Source: Hymenobacter volaticus (GTDB lineage Bacteria > Bacteroidota > Bacteroidia > Cytophagales > Hymenobacteraceae). From it: a stretch of DNA of 64,000 bases. Position 1 is the stretch's first letter. Each line of letters starts with the position of its first letter. The notes beneath the pieces are model-generated. The model was not told the origin of the DNA. It saw only the letters and a program-made list of their open reading frames with translations, and did no database searches. The position numbers and the translations under genes are program-made. The DNA is taken from NCBI RefSeq assembly GCF_022921055.1, contig NZ_CP095061.1, positions 4,131,501 to 4,195,500 on the forward strand. Direction: 5' to 3'. Of this stretch, positions 18,574-26,439 are shown in pieces.

Positions 18574-18603
18574 AAAAAGCTCGTTTTGATTCCCAAAACG
18601 AGC
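18574..18603 (-). terminator. Terminator of the Lrp-family gene
   Basis: Stem GCTCGTTTT / AAAACGAGC (18579-18587 and 18595-18603), with an A5 run at 18574-18578 that reads as U5 on the minus strand. Confidence 0.75.
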
Positions 18604-18624
18604 CCTTTTCCAAAGGCTTTTGTC

Positions 18625-19095
18625 TCAGGAAGGGAGAAGCTGAATCGGACGATTTAAAGTCTCCTCAAGTGAGATAAGAGTTTCAGTGCGCTCGATGCCT
18701 TCGATGAGTTGCATCCGATCATGTAGCACGTCGCGCAAGTGCTGCGTGTCTCGGCACACGATGCGCGCAAAGATGCCATAGGCACCTGTAGTGAAGTGAA
18801 TGCTTACAACTTCCGGGATTTCGCGCAACTGTTCGGCAACACTCCCATACACCGAGCTTTTCAACAGGTAAATTCCTAAAAAAGCGTTTACCCCATAGCC
18901 TAGCTTTTGATAATCAATTTGAAGGGTAGCTCCCTTTACTATACCTAACTCTTCTAGTCGAGCCATGCGCACATGCACAGTCCCCCCTGATACGTGGACT
19001 TTGCGAGCAATTTCAGTATAAGGCATTTTGGCGTCCTGCATCAATAAATCCAGGATTTTGCGGTCGGTGTCGTCAAGTTCGTAATTCTTGGCCAT
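18625..19095 (-). CDS. Lrp/AsnC-family transcriptional regulator
   Basis: 156 residues. The N-terminal AsnC-type HTH is at residues 6-55 (LDDTDRKILDLLMQDAKMPY, then IARKVHVSGGTVHVRMARLEELGIV). The RAM ligand-binding and oligomerisation domain is at 68-145 (GYGVNAFLGIYLL, VVSIHFTTGAYGIFARIVC). Family members usually bind amino acids and control amino-acid metabolism. An inverted repeat in the 150 bp upstream (19150-19190) is a likely own operator. Divergent from the tRNA-like gene at 19247. Confidence 0.93.
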   Translation of the reverse strand: MAKNYELDDTDRKILDLLMQDAKMPYTEIARKVHVSGGTVHVRMARLEELGIVKGATLQIDYQKLGYGVNAFLGIYLLKSSVYGSVAEQLREIPEVVSIHFTTGAYGIFARIVCRDTQHLRDVLHDRMQLIEGIERTETLISLEETLNRPIQLLPS

Positions 19096-19149
19096 TTTAA
19101 GGGAGCTTGATTATATATATTTAAATCACAACGGGCGTTATCAAGAAAC

Positions 19150-19190
19150 ATTGTAAATTTTTGGGCAGATAGCTGCTAAATTTTTACAAT
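19150..19190. promoter_or_regulatory. Inverted repeat between the Lrp-family gene and the tRNA-like gene
   Basis: ATTGTAAATTTTT (19150-19162) and AAATTTTTACAAT (19178-19190) form 13-nt arms matching at 11 positions, 15 bp apart. AT-rich dyads of this kind are typical Lrp-type binding sites. Its position suits autoregulation and could also touch the promoter of the tRNA-like gene. Confidence 0.4.
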
Positions 19191-19204
19191 TCGATTCAAC
19201 TTAC

Positions 19205-19212
19205 TACATTTG
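19205..19212 (+). promoter_or_regulatory. Bacteroidota-type -7 box ahead of the tRNA-like gene
   Basis: TACATTTG fits TAnnTTTG exactly. It lies 34 bp before the tRNA-like 5' end. A clear -33 TTG element at the right distance is not seen. Confidence 0.45.
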
Positions 19213-19246
19213 TCATAATCCAACGCGTTCGGTGTTAGATTCTTTT

Positions 19247-19361
19247 TGTAGAATGATGAAACTGGCAGACATACCCTCCTCTCTCGGGGGTGGTGATTCG
19301 GGAAAAACTGGTCCGGCGGCCGGCTAACTGCACCGTGGAGGTTCGAATCCTTCTTCTACAG
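19247..19361 (+). tRNA. Atypical class II tRNA-like gene: Leu-type D arm, CUC anticodon, 46-nt variable region
   Basis: The acceptor arm is TGTAGAA (19247-19253) with TTCTACA (19354-19360), 7 bp perfect. The D arm is ATG/CAT with the 11-nt loop AAACTGGCAGA, the tRNA-Leu layout. The anticodon stem CCCTC/GGGGG (19274-19278, 19286-19290, one G.U) has loop CTCTCTC, giving U33, anticodon CUC (Glu codon GAG) and an unusual U37. The variable region is 46 nt (19291-19336), closed by GGTG/CACC and containing CCGG-CGG-CCGG. The T arm is GGAGG-TTCGAAT-CCTTC. Discriminator would be G73, not the A73 needed by leucyl-tRNA synthetase. No CCA is encoded, as for tRNA-Arg in this window. A -7 box precedes it and a terminator follows, so it is probably transcribed. 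Whether it is aminoacylated or decodes anything is open. Confidence 0.6.
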
Positions 19362-19428
19362 CACTAGGTGGCTTATATGTGAGGAGGGAAAACCGGGGCG
19401 TATCTGGGTGGGTGCGTTCCTTTTCAAG

Positions 19429-19459
19429 AGGCGGCATCTGGGTGGGTGCCGCCTTTTTC
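19429..19459 (+). terminator. Terminator downstream of the tRNA-like gene
   Basis: AGGCGGCA / TGCCGCCT, 8 bp, 10-nt loop, then T5. The loop and 3' arm contain the second copy of ATCTGGGTGGGTGC; the first copy is at 19402-19415. Confidence 0.75.
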
Positions 19460-19571
19460 TTTGTATTTCGTTTTGGTGGAAGTAGGTGTGTTTACGGCTT
19501 CACAGACGCCCTGTTTTAAAATTGGCTGCAAAGGAACACAATTCTTACAGCAGAAACTATGTTAAATTTCA

Positions 19572-19617
19572 ACAAAGAGGGGGCTTTGCGATAAAACTCG
19601 CAAAGCCCCCTCTTTGT
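19572..19617. other. Perfect 20-bp hairpin, possible dsbD terminator
   Basis: Arms 19572-19591 and 19598-19617 are exact reverse complements around TAAAAC (core AGAGGGGGCTTTGCG). No T-run follows on either strand. It lies 137 bp beyond the dsbD stop codon, in a stretch (19460-19754) with no gene. Termination, processing or RNA stability are all possible. Confidence 0.55.
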
Positions 19618-19754
19618 CGATAAGCAAGTACTGTTCAGCTTATTATCGTTTCTCGCTGGGCAAAGCACATATAACCACGCCTACAGTTTAAACGCTTGTC
19701 GTAAGTAAAACACTAATAGTGACTTACGAGAATTCAGTTCTTCCACACTGCTAG

Positions 19755-21968
19755 TTAGCGTGTTGCTACAGGCTGTGCCTGCTGACGGTAGCTGGCCAAG
19801 CCAGCATCTAAGAACCGCACAAACGCCTCGGCATCGGGTTCATAGGCTATGGGTGTTGCGAGTGTATGCTGCAAGTCGGCGGGTGCATTAGGGTCGAGCA
19901 ACACGTAGAAAGGCTGCGCATTGACGTTGAAGCCTGTCAGTTGAAGATCGGCATTCTTTTTTCCTAGTGTGGTTTTTAGTTTGCCGTCGTGCTTGGAGGT
20001 GTAGTGCTCAGTTGTTGGCAGGTCGGCCTTGTCGTCAACGTAAAGGGCCACTACCACATAATCTTCGCGCAGCCGCTTCAGTACCTGTGGATTGCTCCAA
20101 ACAGTGGCTTCCATTTTGCGGCAATTCACGCAGGCATGCCCTGTGAAGTCAATAAAGATGGGTTTGTTTTGGGCTCGGGCGCAACGCTTGGCTTGTTCTA
20201 AATCGAAATAGCCTTGCAAGCCGTGAGGCAATTCTAGAAACTCAGCATAGCGCGGCGTTTCGCACAGGGTATTGGGTGCAGCTACAGCCGCGGTGGTAGG
20301 CAAGCCAGTAGCTGCTAGCGTAAAGTCGCGGCTGGTTTGGGGAGGCAAGTAACCAGCTAATAGCGGCAGTGGTGCCCCAAACAGGCCAGGTATCAAGTAG
20401 GTCATGAAGCTGAAAGCCAACACCGCCATCAGCAACCGACCTACGCTCAAATGAGGCAAATCGGAATCATGGGAGAGTTTGAAGCGGCCGAGCAGATAGA
20501 AACCCAAAAGGCCGGAAAGCGCAATCCAGAGTACGAGATAGATGTCGCGCGGCAACAGGTTCCAGTGGTAGGCTAGATCTGCCATGCTCAAGAATTTGAG
20601 CGCCAGCATCAGCTCTACGAAGCCTAGTACCACCTTCACTGTGTTCAGCCAGCCACCCGAACGGGGCAAACTCTTCAGCCAAGCCGGAAAAATGGCAAAC
20701 AGCGTGAATGGCAACGCAAAGGCTAAGGAAAAGCCAAGCATCCCGATAATCGGGGTAAGACGTTGGCCTTGGGCAGCCATGGTCAGGATGGTAGCCACAA
20801 TGGGCCCTGTGCATGAAAACGACACCAAAACCAGTGTGAGAGCCATAAAGAATACGCCCCCCCAGCCACCCTTGTCGGCCTGCGCGTCAATTTTATTGAC
20901 CATGCCGTGAGGTAGCGTAATCTCGAACAGGCCCAGAAAGGACAAGCCAAATGCTACGAATACAACAAAGAAAATCAAGTTGGGCAGCCAATGCGTGCTA
21001 ATCAGGTTGAGCCCGTCGGCCCCCAAGAGCACCGTGACCAGCAGCCCGACCACCACATAAATGAATATGATAGACAACCCGTATACCGTGGCCTTAAGAA
21101 TACCGCGCGGCCGACTATCAGAGCCGCTTGTAAAAAACGACACGGTCATCGGAATCAGCGGAAACACACACGGGGTGATAAGAGCACCAAGACCAAAAAG
21201 AAAAGCGCCAAAAGCAAAAGCCAACAGGCCGTCCTTACCAGGATCCGCGTCCTGCGTTACGGTCGGGGTCGGCACGGTGGGTGCCACAGTGGCTTGATCG
21301 GATGCTGGTTCGGTGCCTAGAGTGGTAGCGGGAGGCGTGGTAACAGCGGCCGAAGCTGTGGTAGCGCTATCATTGGAGCTAGGAACTACTGCGGAAGTAG
21401 GTGGTGCCCCGGGTGCTACTACGGCGCCTGTAGGGGCGCCAGCTTGGGGCGTTTTACTTGGGGTTGTAGCTGGGGCCGCAGTACCCGATACAGTCAGTGG
21501 GCCAAATTTTAGGGTTTCTTCACCTGGAATACAACGGCCGTCGATATCGGTGCAGGTTTGATACTCCACGGCGGCTTGTACTGTGAGTGCCCCCGGTTGC
21601 AGCACTCGAATCCGCTGCCGGATCTGGCCAGTTTTCTCGAAATAAGTGATGTCGCCTTTAAAGACATCATCGAATTTCTTTTTCGAGTTAATGGACTTCG
21701 GCTTTCCGACCAGCTCGTATGCTGGACTTTTGGTGAAAGTAAAGGTGAAAGCAGTAGGACCTAAATCGGGGTCGAAGTCGGTGGCGTACAGGTGCCATTT
21801 GTCGTCGATGGTGGCATTGACGATGAGGTCTATTTCCTCACCTACCTTGGCCGCGGGCTGACTGAGCGCGGAAGAGAGCTTGGTGGGTGTTAGCACCTGC
21901 GCGGCTGCTCCTAACGCTGCTGACAGCACCAGGAGCAAAGCGAGAAATACGGTTTTAGAGCGAAGCAT
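19755..21968 (-). CDS. dsbD: Protein-disulfide reductase DsbD
   Basis: 737 residues. After a signal peptide comes an N-terminal periplasmic DsbD-alpha-like domain (about 28-160). A low-complexity Ala/Pro/Thr linker (165-240) leads to the CcdA-like membrane domain of about eight segments. That domain has the two redox-Cys motifs LITPCVFPLIPMT near residue 268 and SFSCTGPIVATIL. The C-terminal thioredoxin-like domain has CVNC in FTGHACVNCRKME near residue 612. The protein carries electrons from cytoplasmic thioredoxin across the membrane to periplasmic thiol proteins. The long linker between the alpha and membrane domains is a local peculiarity. It is transcribed alone. Confidence 0.93.
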   Translation of the reverse strand: MLRSKTVFLALLLVLSAALGAAAQVLTPTKLSSALSQPAAKVGEEIDLIVNATIDDKWHLYATDFDPDLGPTAFTFTFTKSPAYELVGKPKSINSKKKFDDVFKGDITYFEKTGQIRQRIRVLQPGALTVQAAVEYQTCTDIDGRCIPGEETLKFGPLTVSGTAAPATTPSKTPQAGAPTGAVVAPGAPPTSAVVPSSNDSATTASAAVTTPPATTLGTEPASDQATVAPTVPTPTVTQDADPGKDGLLAFAFGAFLFGLGALITPCVFPLIPMTVSFFTSGSDSRPRGILKATVYGLSIIFIYVVVGLLVTVLLGADGLNLISTHWLPNLIFFVVFVAFGLSFLGLFEITLPHGMVNKIDAQADKGGWGGVFFMALTLVLVSFSCTGPIVATILTMAAQGQRLTPIIGMLGFSLAFALPFTLFAIFPAWLKSLPRSGGWLNTVKVVLGFVELMLALKFLSMADLAYHWNLLPRDIYLVLWIALSGLLGFYLLGRFKLSHDSDLPHLSVGRLLMAVLAFSFMTYLIPGLFGAPLPLLAGYLPPQTSRDFTLAATGLPTTAAVAAPNTLCETPRYAEFLELPHGLQGYFDLEQAKRCARAQNKPIFIDFTGHACVNCRKMEATVWSNPQVLKRLREDYVVVALYVDDKADLPTTEHYTSKHDGKLKTTLGKKNADLQLTGFNVNAQPFYVLLDPNAPADLQHTLATPIAYEPDAEAFVRFLDAGLASYRQQAQPVATR

Positions 21969-22125
21969 CAGGTAGGGGAAAGCGACAAAAACATTCTAAC
22001 CACAAAGGTCGGCAGAAAGGGAACACTTGTACTGCATTAGCGGTTTCCTTTAATTTTCACGGCAAGATAGATTGCGCAACCTAGTTCTGAATGGAGCTCC
22101 GCCGAACCGCTTGGCGGGAATCCCG

Positions 22126-22133
22126 TACTTTTG
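22126..22133 (+). promoter_or_regulatory. -7 box of the CorC/CNNM-type transporter gene
   Basis: TACTTTTG matches TAnnTTTG, 45 bp before the start codon. The nearest TTG upstream is too close to be a standard -33 element. Confidence 0.4.
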
Positions 22134-22178
22134 TAATTACATAGGAAGCCAGGCCGGTCGAGCCATGCTTCCGTATCT

Positions 22179-23510
22179 ATGGCTTTAAATATATTTCTTA
22201 CCGTTCTACTGGTCTTGTTGAACGGGTTTTTTGTGGCGGCAGAGTTTGCCTTCGTGAAGGTCCGCCCTTCCCAAATAGACATCAAGGCGCAAGGCGGCAA
22301 CCGGCTCGCGAAGCTCGTGCAGAGCATGCTGCATGATCTAAATTACTACCTATCGGCTACCCAGTTAGGGATTACCGTTGCCTCACTGGCTTTGGGTTGG
22401 GTAGGCGAAAGTGTGGTGGCAGAAGTGGTGCTAGCTATCATCGATCAGCTTGGGGTCACACTATCGCCAGCAACGGTGCATAAGATTGCTATTGCTACTT
22501 CGTTCACGCTCATCACAATTATGCACATTGTGTTAGGTGAGCAGGCGCCGAAAGTGTTGGCTATTCAGAAGCCGGAAAACACCAGCATTGCCATTGCAGC
22601 CCCGCTGTGGGCATTTGCCAAGATCACCCTTCCCCTCATCTGGCTGCTCGATAAGCTCTCTAACCTAGTACTACGCATGTTTGGCGTAGGCTCAGTGCAT
22701 GAGTCCGAAGTACACACCACTGAAGAGCTACGTATTCTGCTCGACCAGAGCAAGCAAAGCGGCGAAATTCAGGAGTCAGAGCACGAACTATTGGAAAACG
22801 TGTTCGAGTTCAATGACCGGATGGTGAAGCAGATCATGGTGCCCCGCACCAAGCTCTCGGCCATCGACGTGCATACTCCACAAGATGGCATCCTGGAAAC
22901 GGTCTACAATGAAGGCTTCTCCCGGATTCCAGTTTACGAAGGCAATATTGATAATATCGTGGGTATACTTTACGTGAAAGATTTGCTGCAAATCATTCGT
23001 CGTAACGAGCCCATTGTGTTGGCCAAGATTATGCGCCCACCTTACTTCGTGCCGGAAACCAAGAAAATTAACCGTTTGCTGCGCCAGTTTCAGCGTAAGC
23101 ACACTCACATGGCTATCGTGAGCGACGAGTTTGGCGGGGTGTCCGGTATCGTCACCATCGAGGATATTATGGAAGAACTGGTAGGTGAAATCCAGGACGA
23201 ATACGATAACGAGGTTCCCGTGGTAGAGAAGGTTTCAGAAACCGAATACCGCGTCAACACCTCCACAGCCATTCCCGATGCCAACGAGTATCTCCCCTAC
23301 CCTCTTCCCGAAGGCGACGACTACGAAACGGTTGGTGGTCTGCTCAACGTCATCTACGGCAATATCCCCGAAGTTGGGGATGTAGCTGTTCTTGACAACT
23401 ATGAATTTCGGGTATTGAAACGTTCTGGCCGCTCTGTGGAATTGGTGCAACTCCGGGTAACGACTTCTGCTGAGCGCGAGGAAGAAGCCAATGAGGCTCT
23501 AAATCTTTAA
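22179..23510 (+). CDS. HlyC/CorC (CNNM) family membrane protein
   Basis: 443 residues. The DUF21/CNNM membrane domain (residues 1-190, four hydrophobic segments) begins LNGFFVAAEFAFVKVR. It is followed by a CBS pair at about 205-330 (MVPRTKLSAIDV, SRIPVYEGNIDNIVGILYVKD, MAIVSDEFGGVSGIVTIEDI) and a C-terminal CorC_HlyC domain (ANEYLPYPLPEGDDYETVGG). CNNM/CorC proteins are linked to Mg2+ homeostasis; older names call them hemolysins without good reason. Substrate here is inferred from the family only. Complete and of normal length, with a terminator right after. Confidence 0.92.
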   Translation: MALNIFLTVLLVLLNGFFVAAEFAFVKVRPSQIDIKAQGGNRLAKLVQSMLHDLNYYLSATQLGITVASLALGWVGESVVAEVVLAIIDQLGVTLSPATVHKIAIATSFTLITIMHIVLGEQAPKVLAIQKPENTSIAIAAPLWAFAKITLPLIWLLDKLSNLVLRMFGVGSVHESEVHTTEELRILLDQSKQSGEIQESEHELLENVFEFNDRMVKQIMVPRTKLSAIDVHTPQDGILETVYNEGFSRIPVYEGNIDNIVGILYVKDLLQIIRRNEPIVLAKIMRPPYFVPETKKINRLLRQFQRKHTHMAIVSDEFGGVSGIVTIEDIMEELVGEIQDEYDNEVPVVEKVSETEYRVNTSTAIPDANEYLPYPLPEGDDYETVGGLLNVIYGNIPEVGDVAVLDNYEFRVLKRSGRSVELVQLRVTTSAEREEEANEALNL

Positions 23511-23528
23511 GTTTGCCTCCCGAATTCT

Positions 23529-23573
23529 CAGACTAAAAAGGCCCTGCATAGTATGCAGGGCCTTTTTAGTCTG
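23529..23573. terminator. Bidirectional terminator
   Basis: Arms 23529-23550 and 23552-23573 are 22-nt reverse complements around a single base; core AAAAAGGCCCTGCAT. It serves the CorC-type gene and the converging carbonic anhydrase gene. Confidence 0.88.
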
Positions 23574-23580
23574 ATTGTTG

Positions 23581-24093
23581 CTACTTCAACCAACTAGCGT
23601 ACAGCACATAGTTATCGGCGGTACGCTTCAGATTTGCACGTTGCTCATCGGTTACGGGCTTGATGCGGCGAGCCGGAATACCAGCATAGAGATAGCCAGG
23701 CTCACATTGCGTATTCTCTAGTACCACTGCTCCCGCCGCAATAATGCAGCCCGTACCTACTACCGCATGGTCCATCACGATGGCGCCCATCCCGATCAGC
23801 ACATCATCCTCGATGGTGCAGCCGTGCGCTATGGCCTTGTGACCAATACTAACCCGGGAACCAATGGTGAGAGGTGCCTTCTGATAGGTGCAATGCAGCA
23901 CAGCTCCATCCTGAATGTTCGTCTGGTCGCCGATACGAATGCGGTGCACGTCGCCCCGAATAACAGCGTTGAACCACACCGTACAGTCCTGACCAAGCAC
24001 TACGTCGCCAATGATGGTGGCATTGTCGGCAACATAACAGTTGGCGCCGAGCTGGGGCAGGATGCCATGAACGGGAAGAATGAGAGTAGGCAT
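23581..24093 (-). CDS. Gamma carbonic anhydrase-family hexapeptide protein
   Basis: 170 residues forming a left-handed beta-helix of hexapeptide repeats (IGDVVLGQDCTVWFNAVIRG, IGDQTNIQDGAVLHC, IGSRVSIGHKAIAHGC, IGMGAIVMDHAVVG). The His residues in LHCTY, SIGHKA and AHGC sit where the gamma-class carbonic anhydrases and YrdA/PaaY bind Zn2+ or Fe2+. CO2 hydration or a related hydrolase role is therefore plausible but unproven. Cytoplasmic, probably trimeric. Single gene. Confidence 0.9.
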   Translation of the reverse strand: MPTLILPVHGILPQLGANCYVADNATIIGDVVLGQDCTVWFNAVIRGDVHRIRIGDQTNIQDGAVLHCTYQKAPLTIGSRVSIGHKAIAHGCTIEDDVLIGMGAIVMDHAVVGTGCIIAAGAVVLENTQCEPGYLYAGIPARRIKPVTDEQRANLKRTADNYVLYASWLK

Positions 24094-24387
24094 AATGCTG
24101 TAAAATTTTGAAATAGTGAATCTGGTATGAGAGCCGGCGGCTGGTGCAAGTAAGACAGTAAACGCATTACCTCATTTGCCTGGCTACGCTTTAGCCATAA
24201 GCTGCCCCTACTGGCAACAGCATATTCATCGTGAAATGGTTGACATACTCACGCACGTAGCGGGCTACGAACTAGTTGAACTGCCGGAGGCTCAAGCAGC
24301 CTGTTGCGCGTGTATGCAGAATTCTCTATTTTATGTGTTACTTACTGGTCACCTGCCGCTAACACCAATAAAGCCTTTCTCTATTTC

Positions 24388-24747
24388 ATGGCACAGCCGC
24401 TATTCCCCGTCGATCAAGAAACTCGCCAGTGGGCTACTTTTCTGCACTTGTCGTTGCTGGCAGGGCTGCTAGTTCCGGGCGCAGGCTTTGTCTTGCCCAT
24501 TGTGCTATGGCAAATCAAAAAGAACGAACTACCGGGCATTGATGCCCACGGCAAAGTGGTAGCCAACTGGATAATCAGCGCCCTGATTTACGGGGTAATA
24601 AGCGGAATGCTGGTGTTCGTATTGGTTGGCTTTCCGCTACTTGGCGTTCTAGGGCTGTTAACTCTGATTTTCCCTATTATCGGAGCCATCAAAGCAAATG
24701 AAGGTGAGCTTTGGGTTTATCCGCTCTCCATCCGCGTCTTTTCATAA
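24388..24747 (+). CDS. DUF4870 domain membrane protein
   Basis: 119 residues from the ATG at 24388; the open frame reaches further upstream to 24304, but those residues do not look like protein of this family. The start MAQPLFPVDQETRQWATFLHL, the motif LVPGAGFVLPIVLWQIKKNE, VANWIISALIYGVISG and the last hydrophobic segment ending PIIGAIKANEGE are the DUF4870 pattern. Three or four membrane segments. No known function. The 290 bp before it contain no other gene. Confidence 0.85.
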   Translation: MAQPLFPVDQETRQWATFLHLSLLAGLLVPGAGFVLPIVLWQIKKNELPGIDAHGKVVANWIISALIYGVISGMLVFVLVGFPLLGVLGLLTLIFPIIGAIKANEGELWVYPLSIRVFS

Positions 24748-24836
24748 GAACACTTAAGGCTAGTTTGGCTTTCCAATTTGTTTTGAGCAACCCAGCCATC
24801 CGTTATACGCTCATAGAGTGTCCCACTATTCTATGT

Positions 24837-25820
24837 TCACCGCGTCAGCATTCGCTTCCAAGTGCCCTTGCTGATGTTGTACTTCAGGGTGCTAGGCAAC
24901 GCCTGCCAGAAATATTTGCTTGTCTCAACGGCGAAGCTAGGCTGCATGTAGCAGTTGATGGTGCAACCTTCGCACTGAGGCAAGCGGCCCTCCAATGCTG
25001 CTAATCCCTGTACAGCAGGCGACTGATAGAGCTCTACTAAGTTGCCGTCAATTGGAAATTTCTGCTCGCCTAAATGATAGCACGGCAGCACCAACTCATT
25101 AGAAGGTGAAATAACCAACGTGGTACTGGCGGCGCGGCATACTGGCTTAGCAATGTGGTTGCCCCCGTCACGGCGCAGCTGAATGAACGCTTCGTTGAGG
25201 TACACTCCCTTACGCCGGCCAAACGCCGAAAGATAATCTAGTTCTTCAGCGCTAAGCTGTTCGCCAGTAGCTACGTTGTTGTATTCGAAAGCCGGGTTCA
25301 GAATCAGCATCAACTGATTGGGCTGCGCGATGTCGCGGTACACGGCTTCCAGGTCAGACAGGTTCTCGCGGAAAACAGTGAATAGGATGTCGGGCCGTTC
25401 ACCTAGCTCCCGCGCCACCCGAATGCTTTCCAACACGAAATCGTAGCAGGCAACGCCCCGGCCCCGATCATGTACCTCTTTCTCGGAAGCATCAAGTGAG
25501 AAATGCAGCATGTCTACTTTACCACGCAGCTTCTCGGCATACTTAGGATAGAGCAAGCAATTGGTCGTGAGTGTAGTGACAAAACCCATGTCGTGCGCCA
25601 GCGCCACAAACTCATGAATATGGCGGTGCAATAGCGGCTCACCACCGGTAAAATCCACCACCGATACGCCGAGTTGCTTTAAATCGCGCAAGTTGCGCTC
25701 CACGTCGGCCAGTTGAATGTAAGGCGAGGGCTTCTCCCAAATGTCGCAGAATGAACATCGCGCATTGCACCGATACGTGACGTAATAATTACACAAAACC
25801 GGATGACGAACGAGGCGCAT
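24837..25820 (-). CDS. Radical SAM protein with C-terminal Cys-rich region
   Basis: 327 residues. The 4Fe-4S/SAM motif is C18-x3-C22-x2-C25 in YRCNARCSFCDIW, followed by DFTGGEPLLHRH, the SAM-binding Gly motif. The C-terminal part has further Cys (PVCRAAS, LPCYHLG, QCEGCTINCYM), like a reduced SPASM/Twitch region able to hold a second cluster. The substrate cannot be told from the sequence, and no peptide precursor or obvious partner gene lies beside it. Confidence 0.88.
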   Translation of the reverse strand: MRLVRHPVLCNYYVTYRCNARCSFCDIWEKPSPYIQLADVERNLRDLKQLGVSVVDFTGGEPLLHRHIHEFVALAHDMGFVTTLTTNCLLYPKYAEKLRGKVDMLHFSLDASEKEVHDRGRGVACYDFVLESIRVARELGERPDILFTVFRENLSDLEAVYRDIAQPNQLMLILNPAFEYNNVATGEQLSAEELDYLSAFGRRKGVYLNEAFIQLRRDGGNHIAKPVCRAASTTLVISPSNELVLPCYHLGEQKFPIDGNLVELYQSPAVQGLAALEGRLPQCEGCTINCYMQPSFAVETSKYFWQALPSTLKYNISKGTWKRMLTR

Positions 25821-25943
25821 AGTTGCGTAAATGTATGGCTATAAAAGCAGGAAGGAATAAAGCGTATATACTGAGCGTGTCTTGCAACTATTATCTCACC
25901 GCCTTACTCATAAGAATGTCGTTGGATATTTAACCTCAGATAT

Positions 25944-26432
25944 ATGCTCACACTAGGTAGGCTTTTTACTGGCGTGCTGGCTGTTGGAATGTGCCTTTCT
26001 TCGTGTCAGGATGATGATGAAACAAGCATTGATACTCAAACATTGCTTTTTGGGAGCTTCTATGGTGAGTGTTCAGGCGAGCGATGTGTTGAAATATATA
26101 AGCTGGATACTAATAAGCGAGAGTTATCTGAGGACACTCAGGATAAGTATCCCTTGGCAAACTCACCCTATAATGGGCAATACACTGCACTTCCCGCCAG
26201 CTTCTATCCTTTAGTTCAAGACTTGCCCAATCTGATACCTAATCAGCTGTTTTTGGAAGCAAATGGCTCTATTGGCTCGCCTGACGCTTCTGATCAAGGT
26301 GGTTTCTATTTAGAAGTGACACAAAATGGCAATCGACGCTATTGGTTTATTGATACTCAGAAAACCCGTATTCCGGCCTTTCTCCATCCGTTGGTGGATA
26401 CACTGAGCACTCGTATTCCAAAACTTCCTTGA
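25944..26432 (+). CDS. Predicted lipoprotein of unknown function
   Basis: 162 residues. The N-terminal hydrophobic stretch ends in LSSCQDDDE: a lipobox Cys followed by acidic residues, the Bacteroidota signal for export of lipoproteins to the outer face. The rest shows no recognised domain. The segment around residues 60-160 has the look of a small beta-rich domain with Cys pair ECSGERC near residue 43. It ends 7 bp before the stop codon of the converging endonuclease gene. Confidence 0.75.
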   Translation: MLTLGRLFTGVLAVGMCLSSCQDDDETSIDTQTLLFGSFYGECSGERCVEIYKLDTNKRELSEDTQDKYPLANSPYNGQYTALPASFYPLVQDLPNLIPNQLFLEANGSIGSPDASDQGGFYLEVTQNGNRRYWFIDTQKTRIPAFLHPLVDTLSTRIPKLP

Positions 26433-26439
26433 TAGCAGT

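Noticed and set aside
19247..19361. tRNA-Leu(GAG) read on the minus strand
   Set aside because: GGTTCGAATCC and the D-loop TGG occur in tRNA orientation only on the plus strand; the minus strand lacks a T-loop.
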